Origin: Advenella sp. S44
Lineage (GTDB): Bacteria; Pseudomonadota; Gammaproteobacteria; Burkholderiales; Burkholderiaceae_B
DNA length: 64,000 bases
Reading direction: 5' to 3'
NCBI RefSeq assembly: GCF_002810445.1
Contig: NZ_NEXS01000003.1
Location: forward strand, 682,001-746,000
The notes under the pieces are model-generated. The model did not search any database, had not been told where the DNA came from, and saw nothing but the letters and a program-made list of their open reading frames with translations. The translations under genes and the position numbers were made by a program. Shown here piece by piece: positions 63,339 through 64,000 of this stretch; within the stretch, counting starts at the first letter, position 1, and each line of letters begins with the position of its first letter.

Positions 63339-64000
63339 TGCCTTGTAAAATTAACGAATTTAAAAATGGAGTGACTCGCGGTGATCGACTTATCGGCTTG
63401 TGGTGTTCTCTCACTAGTGCAACTGCTGTGGAGGTACTAGCGAATGTGGCATTCGACTGGTTCCTCCTTGATATGGAACATGCCCCAAATGACCTCAAGG
63501 AAATTGTCGATCAACTGCGTGTTCTGGACTCGAGCGATTCTGTAGGCTTTGTTCGTCCTCCGGGTAATGATAAGGTGACTATCAAACGTCTTCTTGATGC
63601 GGGGACAAAGAATTTTTTGTTTCCCTACGTAGAAAACGTAAGCCAAGCGCAGGACATTATCCGGGCTACTAGGTACGCTCCCGAGGGTGTACGTGGCGTC
63701 TCGACTGCCGGTCGCGCAGCATGGTATGGACAATTTCCTGATTATCTCAAAAATGCAGCTGAAGAAATTGTCATTGCAATGCAGATTGAAACTTTAGAAG
63801 CTCTAGAGAATCTCGCGGGTTTCTTGGCGCTGCCCGAAATTGACATAATTTTCTTTGGGCCAGCAGATTTATCCGCTGATATGGGAATGCTAGGTCAACC
63901 TGAACATCCTGATACCCGAGCACGAATTGTCTCTGGAATTGAACAAACAATCGCTTCAGGAAAAATGGCAGGTGTGCTTGCGCCTAATTTAAATGTAGCA
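63339..64000 (+). CDS. HpcH/HpaI-family aldolase, partial (3' end cut by window)
   Basis: ATG 63339 opens a frame that runs to the end; 220 codons are visible. IGLWCSLTSATAVEVLAN, DWFLLDMEHAPND, VRPPGNDKVTIKRLLDAGTK, FPYVENVSQAQDIIRATRYA, MQIETLEALE (metal Glu) and FFGPADLSADMG (metal Asp) are typical of 4-hydroxy-2-oxo-heptanedioate/2-keto-3-deoxy acid class II aldolases. It would split a 2-keto acid into pyruvate and an aldehyde. Same AT-rich style as the Bug gene before it. Confidence 0.92.

Overview
The window is a chromosomal stretch of a betaproteobacterium, most likely family Alcaligenaceae (order Burkholderiales). The pointers are two Bug/TctC-type periplasmic receptors, the soluble NAD-linked fds formate dehydrogenase beside its molybdenum cofactor genes, a VgrG/DUF2169/DUF3540 type VI secretion island, and the rnhA-methyltransferase-gloB-mltD-fabI-dnaQ block. 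Genus cannot be fixed from the sequence alone; Advenella-like is a guess. No rRNA, transposase, CRISPR array or phage genes were seen.

Layout. 1-3.5 kb: short unrecognised genes, a GNAT acetyltransferase, a LysE exporter and an alpha/beta hydrolase. 4-9 kb: sugar-acid/hydroxy-acid locus (Bug receptor, IlvD/Edd dehydratase, LysR regulator, divergent lactate/malate dehydrogenase-like protein) ending in a structured RNA or terminator candidate. 10-17.7 kb: orphan type VI secretion island: vgrG and a 123-residue unknown on +, facing DUF3540, DUF2169-pentapeptide and pentapeptide-repeat genes on -, with an 8-bp microsatellite and a 70-bp tandem duplication. 18-27 kb: housekeeping (DUF1428, two small lipoproteins, VOC protein, RNase HI, methyltransferase, glyoxalase II, MltD, FabI, DnaQ-type exonuclease, phosphinothricin-type acetyltransferase, DUF442 protein, universal stress protein).

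27-41 kb: formate module. fdsG-B-A, fdhD, fdsD, an OxlT-type antiporter and its small membrane partner run as one - strand operon. A divergent ModE/LysR-like regulator is joined to moaA and mobA, and moaC-D-E-B and moeA lie opposite. Together they import or exchange formate, build bis-MGD cofactor and oxidise formate with NAD+.

41.6-61 kb: peroxiredoxin, an MFS protein with a long acidic tail, a GntR regulator with an FAD-linked hydroxyacid oxidase, DMT transporter and biotin synthase, a polar amino-acid ABC transporter without an ATPase gene but with an acyl-amino-acid deacylase, Nudix hydrolase, cardiolipin synthase, DNA methyltransferase (Ogt), a galactarate/glucarate catabolic set (kdgD-garD-gntR) and nnrD. 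61.3-61.8 kb: tRNA-Ala(GGC), tRNA-Glu(TTC), tRNA-Asp(GTC). After the tRNAs the DNA looks more AT-rich, with degenerate repeats and then a Bug receptor and an HpcH-type aldolase cut by the window end; this may be the edge of an acquired segment.

Nothing here is proven to be a new system. The best leads are the type VI island with its unknown 123-residue protein and duplicated start region, the 9.05-9.13 kb RNA candidate, the atypical dehydrogenase at 7.95 kb, and the ATPase-less transporter plus deacylase. All positions and pairings were read by eye; no searches or folding programs were run.
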